The position numbers were made by a program, and so were the translations under genes. DNA of 64,000 nt from Roseovarius sp. MMSF_3350 (GTDB lineage: Bacteria; Pseudomonadota; Alphaproteobacteria; Rhodobacterales; Rhodobacteraceae): assembly GCF_030733425.1 (NCBI RefSeq), contig NZ_JASHIZ010000008.1, positions 1 through 64,000 of the forward strand, in the 5' to 3' direction. The first letter of the stretch is position 1. Each line of letters begins with the position of its first letter. Below, one piece after another: positions 63,132-64,000 of the stretch. The notes under the pieces are model-generated. The model had not been told where the DNA came from. It worked only from the letters and a program-made list of their open reading frames with translations, and did no database searches.

Positions 63132-64000
63132 ATGACCGCTCTTCGCCCCGATATCGACCCCGACGGCCTGCTGGAATATTCCGTCGTCTTCACGGACCGT
63201 TCGCTCAATCACATGAGCAAGGTTTTCCAGAAAGTCATGACCGACATCTCGGGCATGCTGAAAGAGGTCTACAACGCCTCCGCCGTGGCCATCGTGCCCG
63301 GCGGCGGCACCGTCGCGATGGAGGCCGTCGCCCGCCAGTTCGGTCATGACGCCCACGCGCTGATCTTGCGCAACGGCTGGTTCTCCTACCGCTGGAGCCA
63401 GATCTTCGAGGCCGGACAGTTCACCTCGGACACCACCGTCTGCATGGCCCGCCAGACCGGCAACGGGGCGCAGGCCCCCTTCGCCCCCGCCCCGATCGAG
63501 GAGGTCACGGCGAAGATTCGCGAGGCCAAGCCCGACGCCGTCTTCGCGCCGCACGTGGAAACCAGCGCCGGCATCATCCTGCCCGACGACTATATCACCG
63601 CGTTGGCCGAGGTGGCGCATGAGGTGGGCGCCCTGATGGTGCTCGATTGCATCGCGTCGGGCTGCGCCTGGGTCGACATGGAACAGACAGGCATCGACGT
63701 GCTGATCTCGGCCCCGCAAAAGGGCTGGTCGGCCTCGCCCTCGGCGGGTCTGGTGATGATGTCGGAGCGTGCGCTGGAGCGGCTGGCGGCCACGACCTCT
63801 GACAGCTTCGCCATCGACCTCAAGAAATGGCACGCGATCATGCAGGCCTATGAGAACGGCGGCCATGCCTATCACGCCACCATGCCCACCGACGCCCTGC
63901 GCGGCTTCCGCGACACCATGCAGGAGACGAGGGAATACGGTTTCGAAAAACTGCGGCAGGCGCAATGGGATCTGGGCAATGCGGTGCGCGCCATGCTGGC
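63132..64000 (+). CDS. Class V PLP-dependent aminotransferase, 3' end outside the window
   Basis: At least 289 residues, cut by the window end. PLP lysine is Lys197 in SAPQKGWS, with the aspartate at LDCIASGCAW (171-180). IVPGGGTVAME (54-64) binds the cofactor phosphate. The layout fits alanine--glyoxylate or serine--glyoxylate-type aminotransferases. The C-terminal small domain is missing here, so substrate cannot be judged. Confidence 0.78.
   Translation, partial: MTALRPDIDPDGLLEYSVVFTDRSLNHMSKVFQKVMTDISGMLKEVYNASAVAIVPGGGTVAMEAVARQFGHDAHALILRNGWFSYRWSQIFEAGQFTSDTTVCMARQTGNGAQAPFAPAPIEEVTAKIREAKPDAVFAPHVETSAGIILPDDYITALAEVAHEVGALMVLDCIASGCAWVDMEQTGIDVLISAPQKGWSASPSAGLVMMSERALERLAATTSDSFAIDLKKWHAIMQAYENGGHAYHATMPTDALRGFRDTMQETREYGFEKLRQAQWDLGNAVRAML

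Overview
The window is GC-rich and almost fully coding, with short intergenic gaps and many 1-8 bp stop/start overlaps. The gene set points to an alphaproteobacterium of the Rhodobacterales (Roseobacter/Rhodobacter relatives). Supporting it are an NDUFA12-type complex I accessory protein, a class I PHA locus with a PhaR regulator, aa3-type ctaD, the alphaproteobacterial families DUF1194, DUF2155 and DUF1287, SdhE, a DUF1127-like protein, and gamma-glutamyl polyamine genes. The assignment rests on family recognition only. I saw no rRNA, tRNA, CRISPR array, transposase or phage gene.

Layout. 0-1.8 kb: two inner-membrane permeases of a polar amino-acid ABC transporter. 1.9-7.8 kb: DUF4336 protein, two cyclophilins, pgk, a large exported protein and class I fructose-bisphosphate aldolase. 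7.9-17.5 kb: a probable polyamine/gamma-glutamyl amine catabolic island with two glutamine-synthetase-like ligases, a class I amidotransferase, a PuuB-like oxidase, an unknown anchored protein, a DegT-family PLP enzyme and two LysR regulators. 17.6-24.2 kb: PHA storage locus (phaR, phaP, phaC, phaZ). It is interrupted between phaR and phaP by an L,D-transpeptidase gene and about 0.9 kb of degenerate repeats. CTGC-N3-GCAG palindromes, candidate PhaR operators, sit in front of phaP and between phaC and phaZ. 24.3-33.7 kb: two alpha/beta hydrolases, an MFS transporter, thrS, an ArsC-like protein, a cold-shock protein, small exported proteins and a thyA-folA pair.

33.9-36.3 kb holds a lipoprotein with a TbpB-barrel-like C-terminus followed by a TPR plus beta-barrel protein resembling Slam (surface lipoprotein assembly modifier). 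This is the most interesting module in the window. 36.4-41.9 kb: glyoxalase-family protein, DUF1287 protein, twin DUF1194 proteins, an LdtR-like MarR regulator, sdhE, an XRE regulator and an aspartate aminotransferase. 42-47.3 kb: acyl-CoA synthetase, accB-accC, a methyltransferase and aat. 47.3-52.9 kb: DUF2155, mlaD, NDUFA12, clpX, clpP and ctaD. 53-64 kb: membrane and outer-membrane proteins, a metal-dependent hydrolase, a DmdA/GcvT-like folate enzyme, a folB fusion plus folP, an EamA transporter, ilvC facing two tandem Lrp/AsnC regulators, a small exported protein, and a class V aminotransferase cut by the window end.

Several gaps contain structured repeats. Three contain clusters of AT-cored palindromes (five hairpins at 41949-42061; others at 48699-48766 and 59059-59110). 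A second family of short palindromes has CCCGG/CCGGG arms around a five-base loop (four copies). A 30-bp inverted-repeat pair lies downstream of folA, and four 11-bp direct repeats plus a 16-bp palindrome lie in front of the amidotransferase operon.
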